Source of the DNA: Salvelinus alpinus
Lineage: Eukaryota > Chordata > Actinopteri > Salmoniformes > Salmonidae
NCBI RefSeq assembly: GCF_045679555.1
Contig: NC_092090.1
Location: forward strand, 34,816,309-34,880,308
Length of the DNA: 64,000 bases
Direction of reading: 5' to 3'
This document shows, piece after piece, positions 25,813-36,984 of this stretch. A program made the position numbers and the translations under genes. A model generated the notes under the pieces. That model was given only the letters and a program-made list of their open reading frames with translations, was not told the origin of the DNA and did not search any database. Positions within the stretch are counted from its first letter, which is position 1, and the number at the start of each line of letters is the position of its first letter.

Positions 25813-27439
25813 CAGCTGAAGTCGGAAGTTTACATACACCTTAGCCAAATACATTTAAACTCAGTTTTTAACAATTCCTGACATTTAATCCTAGTAAAAA
25901 TTCCCTGTCTTAGGTCAGTTAGGATCAGCACTTTATTTTAAGAATATGAAATGTCAGAATAATAGTAGAGAGAATGATTTATTTCAGCTTTTATTTCTTT
26001 CATCACATTCCCAAGGGGTCAGAAGTTTACATACACTCAATTAGTATTTGGTAGCATTGCCTTTAAATTGTTTAACTTGGGTCAAACGATTCGGGTAGCC
26101 TTCCACAAGCTTCCCACAATAAGTTGGGTGAATTTTGGCCCATTCCTCCTGTCAGAGCTGGTGTAACTGAGTCAGGTTTGTAGACCTCCTTGCTCGCATA
26201 CACTTTTTCAGTTCTGCCCACATATTATCTACAGGATTGAGGTCAGGGCTTTGTGATGGCCACTCCAATACCTTGACTTTGTTGTCCTTAAGCCATTTTG
26301 CAACAACTTTGGAAGTATGCTTGGGGTCATTGTCCTTTTGGAAGACCCATTTGCGACCAAGCTTTAACTTCCTGACTGATGTCTTGAGGTGTTGCGTCAA
26401 TATATCCACATAATTTCTCCCTCATGATGCTATCTATTTTGTGAAGTGCACCAGTCCCTCCTGCAGCAAAGCACCCCCACAACAGGATGCTGCAACCACC
26501 GTGGTTGGGATGGTGTTCTTCGGCTGACAAGCTTCCCCCTTTTTCCTCCAAACATAACGATGGTCATTATGGCCAAACAGTTCTATTTTTGTTTCATCAG
26601 ACCAGAGGACATTTCTCCAAAAAGTACGATCTTTGTCCTCATGTGCAGTTGCAAACCATAGTCTGGTTTTTTTTATGGCGGTTTTGGAGCAGTGGCTACT
26701 TCCTTGCTGAGCGGCCTATCAGGTTATGTCGATATAGGACTCATTTTACTGTGGATATAGATACTTTTGTACCCGTTTCCTCCAGCATCTTCACAAGGTC
26801 CTTTGCTGTTGTTCTGGGATTGATTTGCACTTTTCGCACCAAAGTACGTTCATCTCAAGGAGACAGAACGCGTCTCCTTCCTGAGTGGAATGACAGCTGA
26901 GTGGTCCCATGGTGTTTATACTTGCGTACTATTGTTTGTACAGATGAACGTGGTACCTTCAGGCGTTTGGAAATTGCTCCCAAGGATGAACCAGACTTGT
27001 GGAGGTCTACACATTTTTTTCTGAGGTCTTGGCTGATTTCATTTGATTTTCCCATGATGTCAAGCAAAAAGGCACTGAGTTTGAAGGGAGGCCTTGAAAA
27101 ACATCCACAGGTACACCTCCAATTGACTCAAATGATGTCAATTAGCCTATCAGAATCTTCTAAAGCCATGACAATTTTCTGCATGACAAAGCTGTTTAAA
27201 GGCACAGTCAACTTAATGTATGTAAACTTCTGACCCACTGGAATTGTGATACAGTGAATTATAAGTGAAATAAACTGTCTGTAAACAATTGTTGGAAAAA
27301 TTACTTGTGTCATATACAAAGTAGATGTCCTAACCGATTTTCCAAAACTATAGTTTCTTAACAATACATTTGTGGAGTGGTTGAAAAACAAGTTTTAATG
27401 ACTCCAACCTAAGTGTATGTAAACTTCCGACTTCAACTG
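25813..27439 (-). mobile_element. Sleeping Beauty-type Tc1 transposon, 1627 bp
   Basis: Outer repeats are CAGCTGAAGTCGGAAGTTTA (left) and TAAACTTCCGACTTCAACTG (right). Inner copies AGAAGTTTACATACACT (about 26021) and GTATGTAAACTTCTGA (about 27218) sit about 205 bp inside each end, the IR/DR layout. TA flanks both sides (25811-25812, 27440-27441). It lies inside a hAT transposase gene. Confidence 0.95.
26152..27067 (-). pseudogene. Sleeping Beauty-like transposase, frameshifted
   Basis: The N-terminal block (27067-26855) begins MGKSNEISQDLRKK after an upstream MLDI and contains the PAIRED-like SGSSLGAISKRLKVPRSSVQ. A middle block has GGCSILLWGCFAAGGTGALH. The C-terminal block (26409-26152) has the second Asp in FQKDNDPKHTS, but the catalytic Glu position reads [13 protein letters not shown], i.e. 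Asp. Frameshifts separate the blocks, so it is inactive. Confidence 0.88.
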
Positions 27440-29116
27440 TATATGTGTTAAGGCTGGATGAGTCAACAGAAGTGGCGGGCCTGGCATAGCTCCTGGTATA
27501 TGTCTGTTACGTTAATGGGGTCAATTAAGGAAGACATCCTCTTTTGCAAACCACTGGAAACCAGGACAACATGAGAGGTTATTTATAAAGTACTGGACAG
27601 CTTTGTGACATCAAATGGACTTTGGTGGTCAAGATGTGTTGTTATCGGTACTGATGGTGCAAAAGCTGTGACAGGGAGATGTAGTGGAGTGGTAACGCTT
27701 GTGCAAGCAGTTGCTCCCGACGCCACTTGGGTACACTGCAGCATCCACCGAGAGGCACTTGCTGCCAAGGGAGTGCTTGACAGCTTGAAAGACGTTTTGA
27801 ACACTACAGTGAAAATGGTTAACTTTGTTGAAGCAAGGCCCCTGAACTCTATTGTATTTTCTGCATTATGCAATGATATGGGCAGCGGCCATGTAATGCT
27901 TTTACAACAGACAGACGTGTGCTGGTTATCAAGGGGTAAAGTATTGACATGTTTTTTTAAATTGAGAGACAAGCTTAAAGTTTTCTTTACTTTACGAGTT
28001 TCTCACACGACTGGTCTATCTGGGTGATATTTTTTCTCGCCTGAATGATCTGAATCTAGGATTACAGGGACTCTCCGCACTATATTCAATGTGCGGGACA
28101 AAATTGAGGCTATGATTAAGAAGTTGGAGCTATTCTCTGTCTGCACTAACAAGGACAACACACAGGTCTTTCCATCATTGTATGATGTTTTGTGTGCAAA
28201 TGAACTCAAGCTTACAGACAATGTCAAATGTGATATAGCGAAGCACCTGAGTGAGCTGGGTGCACAGTACTTTCCCAAAATGGACGACACAAACAACTGG
28301 ATTCATTATCCCTTTCATGCCCTGACTCCAGTCCACTTACTGATATCTGAACAAGAGAGCCTCATCGAAATTGCAACAAGCGGTTCTGTGAAAATTGAAT
28401 ATAATCAGAAGCCACTGCCAGATTTCTGGAAAGGGCTGCGCTCAGAATTTCTTGCCTTGGCTGTTAAAACACTGATGCCCTTTGCAACCACGTACCTATG
28501 TGAGAGTGGATTCTCGGCCCTCACTAGCATGAAAACTAAGTACAGGCACAGACTGTGTGTGGAAAATGATTTAAGACTGAGACTCTCTCCAATACAACCC
28601 AACATTGCAGAGTTATGTTTATCCTTTCAAGCACACCCTTCTCATTAACCTGTGGTGAATTATTCAACATTTTTGATGAACAAATAAGGTTTTATAGGTA
28701 AGATGGCTAAATAAAGAGGTATATTATTGATTATTATTATATTATTATTTGTGCCCTGGTTCTATAAGAGCTCTTTGTCACTTCCCACGAGCCGGGTTGT
28801 GACAAAAACTCACACTCATTCTTATGTTTAATAAATGTATCGTATAGTGTTTGTGTGGCAGGCTTACAATGATGGCAAAAAACAACAGTTGAGAGTGTGC
28901 TGACCCTGGTGCTAGAGGGGGTACACAGCTGGAGGTTGAATGTTTGAAGGGGTACGGGACTATAAAACGTTTGGGAACCACTGTGCTAGTGCAAGGCAGG
29001 GCACTGATGTATTATAGCAGAGGTAAATAACCTTCACTCCCCACTGGCTGAATTCTGCTCTCTCATACAAACAATGGTGCAGCCAGTAACTTACAGTGTT
29101 CAAGGATAATAATAAT

Positions 29117-29175
29117 ACATTTTTAAAAATCATTTAGCAGGCACTCTTATCCAGAGCATCTTACAGTAATGAATT
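29117..29175 (-). mobile_element. V-SINE 3' tail fragment
   Basis: The complement reads GATGCTCTGGATAAGAGTGC then CTGCTAAATGA, matching the tail of the SINE at 17851-18003. The tRNA head is missing. Confidence 0.7.
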
Positions 29176-30734
29176 CATATATTTCACTGTCCATTAACTT
29201 GTTCTGTCTGAGGTGGACTTTCTGCTACAATGCCCCCCCAATATGTCTCTGGCTGGATACATTCCCTGAAAAGGTTAACTGGTCTGTGATGATAACTTTG
29301 AAACTTCCAGAAGACAGAGTGAAATGCAGGCGGATGCACCATTAATATTTACCAAAGACTTCAAGCCGGAAAGAATTGGATTGCCAGGCTGGCCTTTTAC
29401 TGTAATATATGCATCCTATATCCTGATTGTGACTCTGTGGTAGTCTGAAAGGCAGACCGTGAATACATTTGAAGTAAATTTATGAAAAGCAACATGGAAA
29501 ACGCTTGTGAAGGTCATTCTCACTGCGGTGCTGCCTGCAATTACATGCCCCTAAAATGCTGATTTGAATAGTTGCAATGAAATAAAATGAGCTCTCTTCC
29601 TTTGTAGTGTGAAAGCATGTAATATGAATATAAATCTCACACATTGTGTAGCATTGCCTCTCATCACTGAAAATAAGCAGCCCACTGTGTTCTCCAGGCC
29701 AAATCATCACCATTATAGAGAATATAAACAGCCTACGCTGTTTGAGAGAGAGAGAAAGGACATGCTTTACAATTCAATTGAAATTCAGCGTTGTGTCCCA
29801 GGCATCTGTCCAATATTCTCCTGGGATTTATTTGCAAGCCCTTGAGGGGGTCTGTCATCAGGGGTGCATTGAGACATTGAGGCGCTAGTACAGTGCTCCT
29901 GGTGACAGAAAGAAGCAGAGACCATTCCCTGGTTAGGTCAGGCTGACCTGACTTTAACTTTATTTAAAACAATCTGGTCCATTCCCTCAGGACAAATGTA
30001 CCAGACTAAACATGAGTTTATGCATTCCAATGCGACAATTCAAGTGCTTGTCCCTAGAAATACAATACGCATTCTGCACATAGATGTACTTCTGAACGAA
30101 TGCATCATCTTCATGTCAATCAACTAGCAGTATTACAACACACTGGTATACAGCATACATCCCTAGGCTGGGAATGATTATAGATGTCCACCTTGCAGGG
30201 ACTTTGGTATTCAGAGAATAAAGACAAATGACCAAATCATCTCTGACAGTTTACTTAAATTCAAGGTACAATTAAATTCCACATTCATTGCCTTTGGCCA
30301 TCTTAAACTCATCACTTGTCTTGTTTTCTCCTCCATCCCCATTTTATGTGACAGGGATGGTTTAGTCAAGAAATGTTACATTTGTTTTATAGATACCTCA
30401 GGCTTTTGCACTAGAACATGTTTCCAGTTAACTGGGGCTGTATGATATGTGGGGATGATCGTGACACCTGCCTGTGTCTGATTGGTTCCCAGCTCTTCCA
30501 CTGCAGCAGCAGGTCACTCAGAGCCACTGTGATTGGCTCCTTGCTCATTAACCCTGTTGCTTCACCTCAGAGGAAGAAGATATTACAACTGACCTTTGAC
30601 TGCTTGTGTCTCCAATTTATTCTAACAGGGAGCCCATCTTACATATCACAAGACCACTGCATATTAGTGCACAATATACTGTAGCAGGTTCATAGTTCAT
30701 CAAACCAGACACTTTACACTTGATTGTGTTGCTA

Positions 30735-30920
30735 CCATGCTGTGTTGTCTTATGTCTCTCTTTATGTAGTGTTGTGGTGTCCCGTCGTGTGTTTTGTCCT
30801 ATACTCGTATTTTATTTTTAATCCCAGCCCCCATCGCTGCAGGAGGCCTTTTGGTAGGCCATCATTGTAAATAAGAATTTGTTCTTAAAATGCCTTGCCT
30901 AGTTAAATAAAGAATAAATA
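30735..30920 (+). mobile_element. RSg-1-like LINE 3' end
   Basis: It ends GTAAATAAGAATTTGTTCTT, then GCCTTGCCTAGTTAAATAAA, the same 3' tail as the HpaI-type SINEs and the SINE at 44333. The upstream CCCAGCCCCCATCGCTGCAG and GGAGGCCTTTTGGTAGGCC are typical of this salmonid tail. No ORF is left. Confidence 0.65.
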
Positions 30921-32153
30921 AAAGATTAGCATGGGCATGATACTAGGAGGAGAATGTTTTATGATTAATGCTCAACACAGGCAGCTTCTGAAGTCAAAGA
31001 ACCTGTGAAGGCATCTCTTTCCAGAGGAACATGTTGACAGCACAATCTGTAAGGTTAGGATGCTGAACAGTGAGTAGACTAGAGTTAGAGAACATGTACA
31101 AGTATGTCAGATGAAATCCTCACTATGGCTTTGATATAGTCCCTGACTCCGGGTGATGCTTGTGTATTTGGCTGATGGAAGGCTGCTGGTGCATGTCGAG
31201 TTCTGATGGACAACTGTTCAGCTTCAGGCTATCAATCAACTACAATGGATTCTGCGTGCAAAGCAAACTACAGTGTGTACTAGGATTTGGCCTTGGGATG
31301 AAGGAAAAGCCAGCATTATCCCAGTCTCAGTTTGGACTCCGTAGAGGTAATCACAGTGACACACTCTCCTTCCACCCCCTCAAAGCCATCCTCGCTGTCC
31401 CTCTCCAGACTGGCCTGTCAGACCTGGAGCCGGGCAAGCAGCCGGGAGACAGGCTGAGGAGCCACAGAGTATGGCCAGAGCCAGGTAATGAGGTTTTCTC
31501 CACTGCAGCCAGAGGGCAATCAGCCAAGACTCCAGATCAACAAAAAAAATGACTCAAAAATAAATTTCAATAATAGGCAATTAGCCTTGCTAGGGGAACC
31601 GTGGAGCTCTCTACTTCTCATCCGTCTTGCCCTCCTTTCCACCCTCCCTCATTTCAGTCAGAGAATTGCTTGCCCTGCATACAAACTATCCAGACATATG
31701 ATTAAAGCTATCAATGTTTTATAATGGAAAATGTAGTTTCAATGTCTTTGGCATGCTCTGAGATCGATGTGGGTAGACCTTAAGTGAGCGGTGCCTCTGT
31801 TTCCAAATGCACAATGTCTGTACTTGTTTTGAGTTGTTTATAACCATAACTGTTCATGCAGGGATGAGAAGAGCGACCAGTATAGAGGGCAGGGTGTTGT
31901 TTGACTGTCTTTGAGAAAAAGAACCACGTTTTTACTACGACTACAGCAATGTTCCCCGTAATAACTCATAGGGATTCATTTGGCTTTTACATCAGAATTC
32001 ATCTATGGGATCTATGGGACTCACTCCACCACTGTATTGATGAGGGAATATGAGCCAACAGACTTGACATATTCATGTCAAAATATCAAATCATGAAAAC
32101 AGCTACTGAGGGAGAATGTTCCAAATTTAACATATGGATAAAATACAGATATA

Positions 32154-33254
32154 CAGTGCCAAAACATTTCTGCAGCATTGAAGGTCCCCAAGAACACAGT
32201 GGCCTCCATCCTTAAAATGGAAGTTTGGAACCACCGAGACTCTTCCTAGAGCTGGCCGCCCGGCCAAACTAAGCATTCGGGGGAGAAGGGCCTTGGTCAG
32301 TGAGGTGACCAAGAACCCGATAGTCACTCTGACAGAGCTCCAGAGTTCTTCTGGAGATGGGAGAACCTTCCAGAAGGACAACCATCACAGCAGCACTCCA
32401 CCAATTAGGCCTTTTACTAAGTGGCTGCTTTCTGGCCACGATCATAAAGGCACGACCGCCCACTTGGAGTTCGCCAAAAAGGCACCTAAAGGCCTCAGAC
32501 CATGAGAAACAAGATTCTCTGGTCTGATAAAACCAAGATTGAACTCTTTGGCCTGAATGCCAAGTGCCATGTCTGGAGGAAACCTGGCACCATTCCTACG
32601 GTGAAGCATGGTGGTGGCAGTATCATGCTGTGGGGATGTTCTTCAGCGGCAGGGACTGGGAGACTAGTTAGGATCGAGGGAAAGATAAATGGAGCAAGTA
32701 CAGGGAGATCCTTGGTGAAAACCTGCTCCATCCAGAGTGCTCAAGACCTCAGAAGGTGAACCTTCTCCCCAGTCTAATAGCACAACAACCCTAAGCACAC
32801 AGCCACGACAACACAGGAGGGGCTTTGGGACAAGTCTCTGAATGTCCTTGAGTGCCGCAGCCAGAGCCCAGACTTGAACCCGATCGAACATCTCTGGAGA
32901 CCTGAAAATAGCTGTACAGCGACACTCCCCAGCCAACCTGGCAGAGCTTGAGAGGATTTGCAGAGAAGAAAAATGGGAGAAACTCCCCAAATACAGGTGT
33001 GCCAAGATTGTAGCGTCATACCCAAGAAGAGTTGATGCTGTAGTCGCTGCCGAAGCTGCTACAACAAAGTACTGAGTAAAGGGTCAGAATATACGTAAAT
33101 GGGATTTGCAAAAATTTCTGAAAACTTATTTTTGCTTTGAAATGGGGTATTGTGTGTAGATGGGGGAGGAGGGACTAATTAATACATTTTAGAATAAGGC
33201 TGTAACGAAACAAGATGTGGAAAAAGGGGGTCTGAATAATATCAGAATGCGCTG
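32154..33254 (+). mobile_element. Degenerate Tc1-like transposon, 5' deleted
   Basis: Same family as 6238-7858. TA plus only CAGTGC of the left terminal repeat are fused directly to the transposase HTH region (TTTCTGCAGCATTGAAGG). The right end ATCAGAATGCGCTG is followed by TA. Transposase remnants include LWSDKTKIELFG (first Asp kept, next Glu now Lys), [11 protein letters not shown] and [11 protein letters not shown], with frameshifts between them. Confidence 0.85.
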
Positions 33255-33629
33255 TATCAATGAATTCCTGTAACAATGTTCCAGCACCCTCTAGTGGTAA
33301 TCTGCTGCACCCAGAGAGAAGACACATAAACAGTGAAACTATTTGTATGGATTTTCTGCGCCAGATATCCCTGATATGTATTGAAGTCATCAAACCACCA
33401 TCTACTGAAGTGGTATCGCCATACTAGCCATCCAAACCCAAATCAGTGTTCCAGATCGTGTGATTTACATTTGCTAATGGAAGAGCAAAGCATTGCTTTT
33501 AGGACTCAGGTAGCCATTCCCCTCTGTTCTTCTGGTTAGAGCTAGAGAACCATTCCTGGTTTCAGTTAAGCAGAGGGTCCTATATAAGATTTATACAGCT
33601 CTGTATCACATATCAAATAGTACACAGGA

Positions 33630-36600
33630 GTATTTAATAAAATTCTTTATTCATAAACTTGATGCAAGTTTACAAATTACTGTACATGGTCAAAATTACC
33701 CTTGCAATGAAAAACAAAATAAAACCAAAGCATGCTAACAGCGCATAACTTTATAACCCGCTCAATCGCCAATCACAAAATGAAGCCAGAAAAAAGGAAC
33801 CAATAATTTGTTTCAGGTCTCAAACCAAAATTTCCCAACACACTGGGTTGTTAGTCAGACAACTGGTCTGGATCTGTATAAGAGGAGCTGTAATTCACTG
33901 CACACCTGACATTAGAACAGACATGGGGCCTTCCACGGAGTTAAAAGCCCATTTGACATCTGCTCTGATGGCACAGGGATTTAAACAGTAACAGTTGGAG
34001 TCCTGCTCTGGGGCGGACAGAATAGTATAGTAGTCCATTTGTTTTAGATCTCATACTTCTAACACATGGGCGGGACGCCCATAACTGTTGGACAGCCTTT
34101 TTGAAATTGGTATCCTTAAGAACTAGCCTGATCTGGTGAGTCAGTCCTACATGAATCTATAAAAAATAATCTGTTCCCAGAGATGGGGTTTACAGAGACA
34201 GCATCTACCGACCTCTGCAAACTAATATAAATGATCCAACCTGACAAATCAAAACTGCCCAGTCCCCACACACACACCCTAGTCCCTAGAGTGAAAGATA
34301 TCTACATGCAAAACACTACAAAACCAGGACGTACAGGATCACGATGATGTCCTAGATTAGAAACAACGACCCAAGACAATGAGCTTAAATGGGTGAGGTA
34401 AAGCGTTGGTTCACCTTTCTGCGTCACAAAACTGATCTGAGGGATTGAATGAGATATATGGGGCCTATATCAGAGCAAGCATGTCCCTCCCACCTCATCA
34501 CTCCACTACACTCTGTTACCACAGTCTTACCAGTGACTACTTTAAAAAGATAGAGACAAGCCAAATGGAGAGCGCGCAAGCCAATGGTTACTGTAATTAT
34601 AGGAGGGGAAACTAATTTGGAAGTAAATAGTAAAAAAAAAAAAAACTTGCATCTTGTGACATTTGTGAAGCAATCCCTTGCTAAGTCAAGTGTGCAGTAG
34701 CTATGTATTCCTGAGTTTGCTTCTCCAGAGAACACAGGGAGGGAGTTTCGAGCCAGGGCATGTTCACAATGAGGTCAGTCATGTGGGAAAGCTGTGGCAC
34801 ACTTGGTACCAATACCTAACGGCTATGATAACGATCAACGGTTATCCATGCGTAGTAGACATATTTGGTAATAAAGTCAGTCACCATATTGGGTGAATAG
34901 TAATAAACCTCTAAATGAGTATTCAGTGCCACCATTTTGATTTTGACAGAACGTGATGCATTGTTATACAGGTGGGGTGTCTGACTTTACAACAAATACA
35001 AGGTAGATGGAGCTTAATTACACATTATATGCCCATTATTAGGGTGACTGAGTTCTGGATGAGGTTAGTGTGTTGGGCTGACCTACAGCATTGAACAAAA
35101 AAAGCAGAATATTTACTAGGAACAAGCTGGTTCCTATGCTGGTTTTTGCGACAACATACTTCTAACGTGGATAATACCCACACAAAAAAAATTAATGTGT
35201 GTAATAACATTAAATCAAATGCGTCACACAATATTCTGCATATTATTCAAATAGCTAAGACTTGGCATGCTCCAGGTTTGACAGTGCTGAGGATGGTCAT
35301 GAGTCAGGGGTTCCTCTGAAAAAGTTTCTTCCATCACTAACAACCAAGATCATGAGGTCAGGTCATAAGTGAATAATCAGATAGAAAACAAGGTACCAGA
35401 GAGGAGGCAAATGATGGAAATGAGTGGGGCTCAGTCTTTTGTTGAAGGCATTACTACACACCTTAGAGTCAGACCTGAAAATATATTTTTTTAAATCAAC
35501 AAATATTTTATTATTGAGCATGTGGTAGGACGTGAAGTCCACTGCAGCCATGAGGCATGGATGGGCGATCTGGGAGTGTGAACAAGCTAGTTAGGCGATG
35601 GATTCAAATTAAGCAGGGGACTGCACTGAGCCGTTTTTAAATTATTGTGTGTACATATTACCTCTTAACGATTGTGTGCAAAGTCTTACTGAAAGGTTCA
35701 TCAAGTTTGGGTCACTGTGGAAATTAGCCAGCATATTTGGAAAGCCCAAAAACCACCACTGTCATTGAGTAAAAGGAATGGTGTGTCACTTGAACATATG
35801 AAACCACTAACAAAAGTATTTCAATTTATACAGGAAAACAAAAAACAATAGTAGTCATTATGCTTACATAAAAACATGGTTTAAAGGTATTCCTTTTAAC
35901 TTCTGCAAGAGTATCCATGAAGCAAATGCTTTCTTATCCTACGTCTGAAATACACCTTGAGAAATTGATGCCCCTGCTATAGCCAGGGGTATACTAACGC
36001 AGTCTCCACCCGCTCAAACCCCAAAACCCACACAATGTTACGTTAAAAACAATTAAATCAAGTCTCAGAAATACAACTTTACAAGTTTTACATGGAGTTA
36101 AATTCAACTACATTACAGTGATTAAATCCAACCTGCCTTTGCTAAGCCTGGTCATATTTCCAAAAAAAGCCTGAGAGGAGAAGGCCTCCACCTCTTGTGC
36201 TCAACAGGATATCCTCCATTAAGCCGTCTCAGTCCCTCCTTGGTCAGGAGTCTATAGCTCTACTCTCTCCATTCAGGGCCTTTGGCTTTTGTAGACCAGG
36301 CGTTTTTAAGGAAGCTAGCTTTAGGAGGACATGTTATTCCAGAAGGAGGAATCTTGGCAATATACAGATACACAAGCACAGATATGACAGAGGCCATCCA
36401 TGGGGAGTGAGGTGGTGCTCATTCCCACTACCAGTGTTTCATTGTCCATCCCAGCCTCCATTGTCACAAGGGGAATGTCACCTGTCATTCTCTGTTCCAG
36501 TCTGTGGCCGGAGAATCTCAGCCCGTCACGCGACTGACGGACAGCTTCAGTCACTAGCAAAAGCCATGCCTCAACCTTGACCCGAAATCACAGGCAGTAA

Positions 36601-36952
36601 GTAAGCTATTCTTTGCTTGCCCAGAGTAGGATTTAAGGGAGTTGCACAAGATATGGAGCTAATTCAATGCTCAGGGGATTAGAGGTGAGATTGTAACAGA
36701 GGAAGAACACAGAGGGAGCGATTGCACAAGTGAGAGAAAGATAAATAGCGAGAATGTGGATCTCCTATTGCGAAGTGGATAAGGTGGTTGGTCAGTGAGG
36801 GGTTTTAACCATTGGTTGGTTGGTTCTCATGGTAACAGAATGGGGATCAAACTCCCAATGAAAACAACTCCAGTTAGAGAGGGAAAAGAAAAGTAAGGGG
36901 GGCGGTTGCTCCTAAGACATGTGGTCCCAGTGGAGGCATGGCAACGGTCCTC
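33630..36952 (-). other. ube2q2: ube2q2 3' untranslated region (inferred)
   Basis: About 3.3 kb follow the stop codon with no recognisable transposon, although every neighbouring segment of this size contains at least one. It has no plausible ORF. An AATAAA signal near 33651 gives a natural end. The extent is inferred from this pattern; no transcript was seen. Confidence 0.6.
33646..33651 (-). promoter_or_regulatory. Candidate polyadenylation signal AATAAA
   Basis: The minus strand reads AATAAA here and is followed within about 30 bases by a TGTG-containing stretch, as expected for a cleavage site and its downstream element. It is the last good signal before the degenerate Tc1 copy ending at 33254. 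Confidence 0.5.
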
Positions 36953-36984
36953 TTAACCATCCTCCTTAGGGGGAGTGTACCAGC
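36953..36984 (-). CDS. ube2q2: ube2q2 last coding exon 13
   Basis: Encodes the last residues [10 protein letters not shown], then TAA. The acceptor CCTTGTAG|GCT follows a pyrimidine-rich tract. The exon continues into a long 3' UTR. A Tc1-like element occupies much of the 1217-bp intron upstream. Confidence 0.95.

Larger units (their letters stand above)
25585..28648 (+). pseudogene. hAT (ZBED5-like) transposase pseudogene, split by Tc1 insertion
   Basis: The part before the insert encodes MVSYRVARTGKPHTIVKDL and DMADVLKQLLLRIQASE. Directly after the insert (27440) the same frame continues with LRLDESTEVAGLA, the RNaseH-like catalytic start, then TAG. The next block (27605-28018) contains GTDGAKAVTGR, HCSIHREALAAK and TDVCWLSRGKVL. 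The last block (28091-28648) holds the C-terminal hAT dimerisation region (FATTYLCESGFSALTSMKT) ending FQAHPSH. Several stops and frame changes interrupt it. Confidence 0.85.
25128..28983 (+). mobile_element. hAT transposon (ZBED5-like) with exact 8-bp target duplication
   Basis: The element starts CATGTATTCCCAG and ends TTGGGAACCACTG (short, imperfect inverted termini). It is flanked by identical TGCTAGTG at 25120-25127 and 28984-28991. It carries a broken plus-strand hAT transposase and is split by a Sleeping Beauty-type element at 25813-27439. Without that insert it is about 2.2 kb. Confidence 0.9.
28992..32153. other. Mostly unique non-coding sequence
   Basis: Contains a short V-SINE tail and an RSg-1-like 3' tail (listed separately); otherwise no recognised gene. 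The frame at 31160-31552 shows no family resemblance. Confidence 0.45.
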
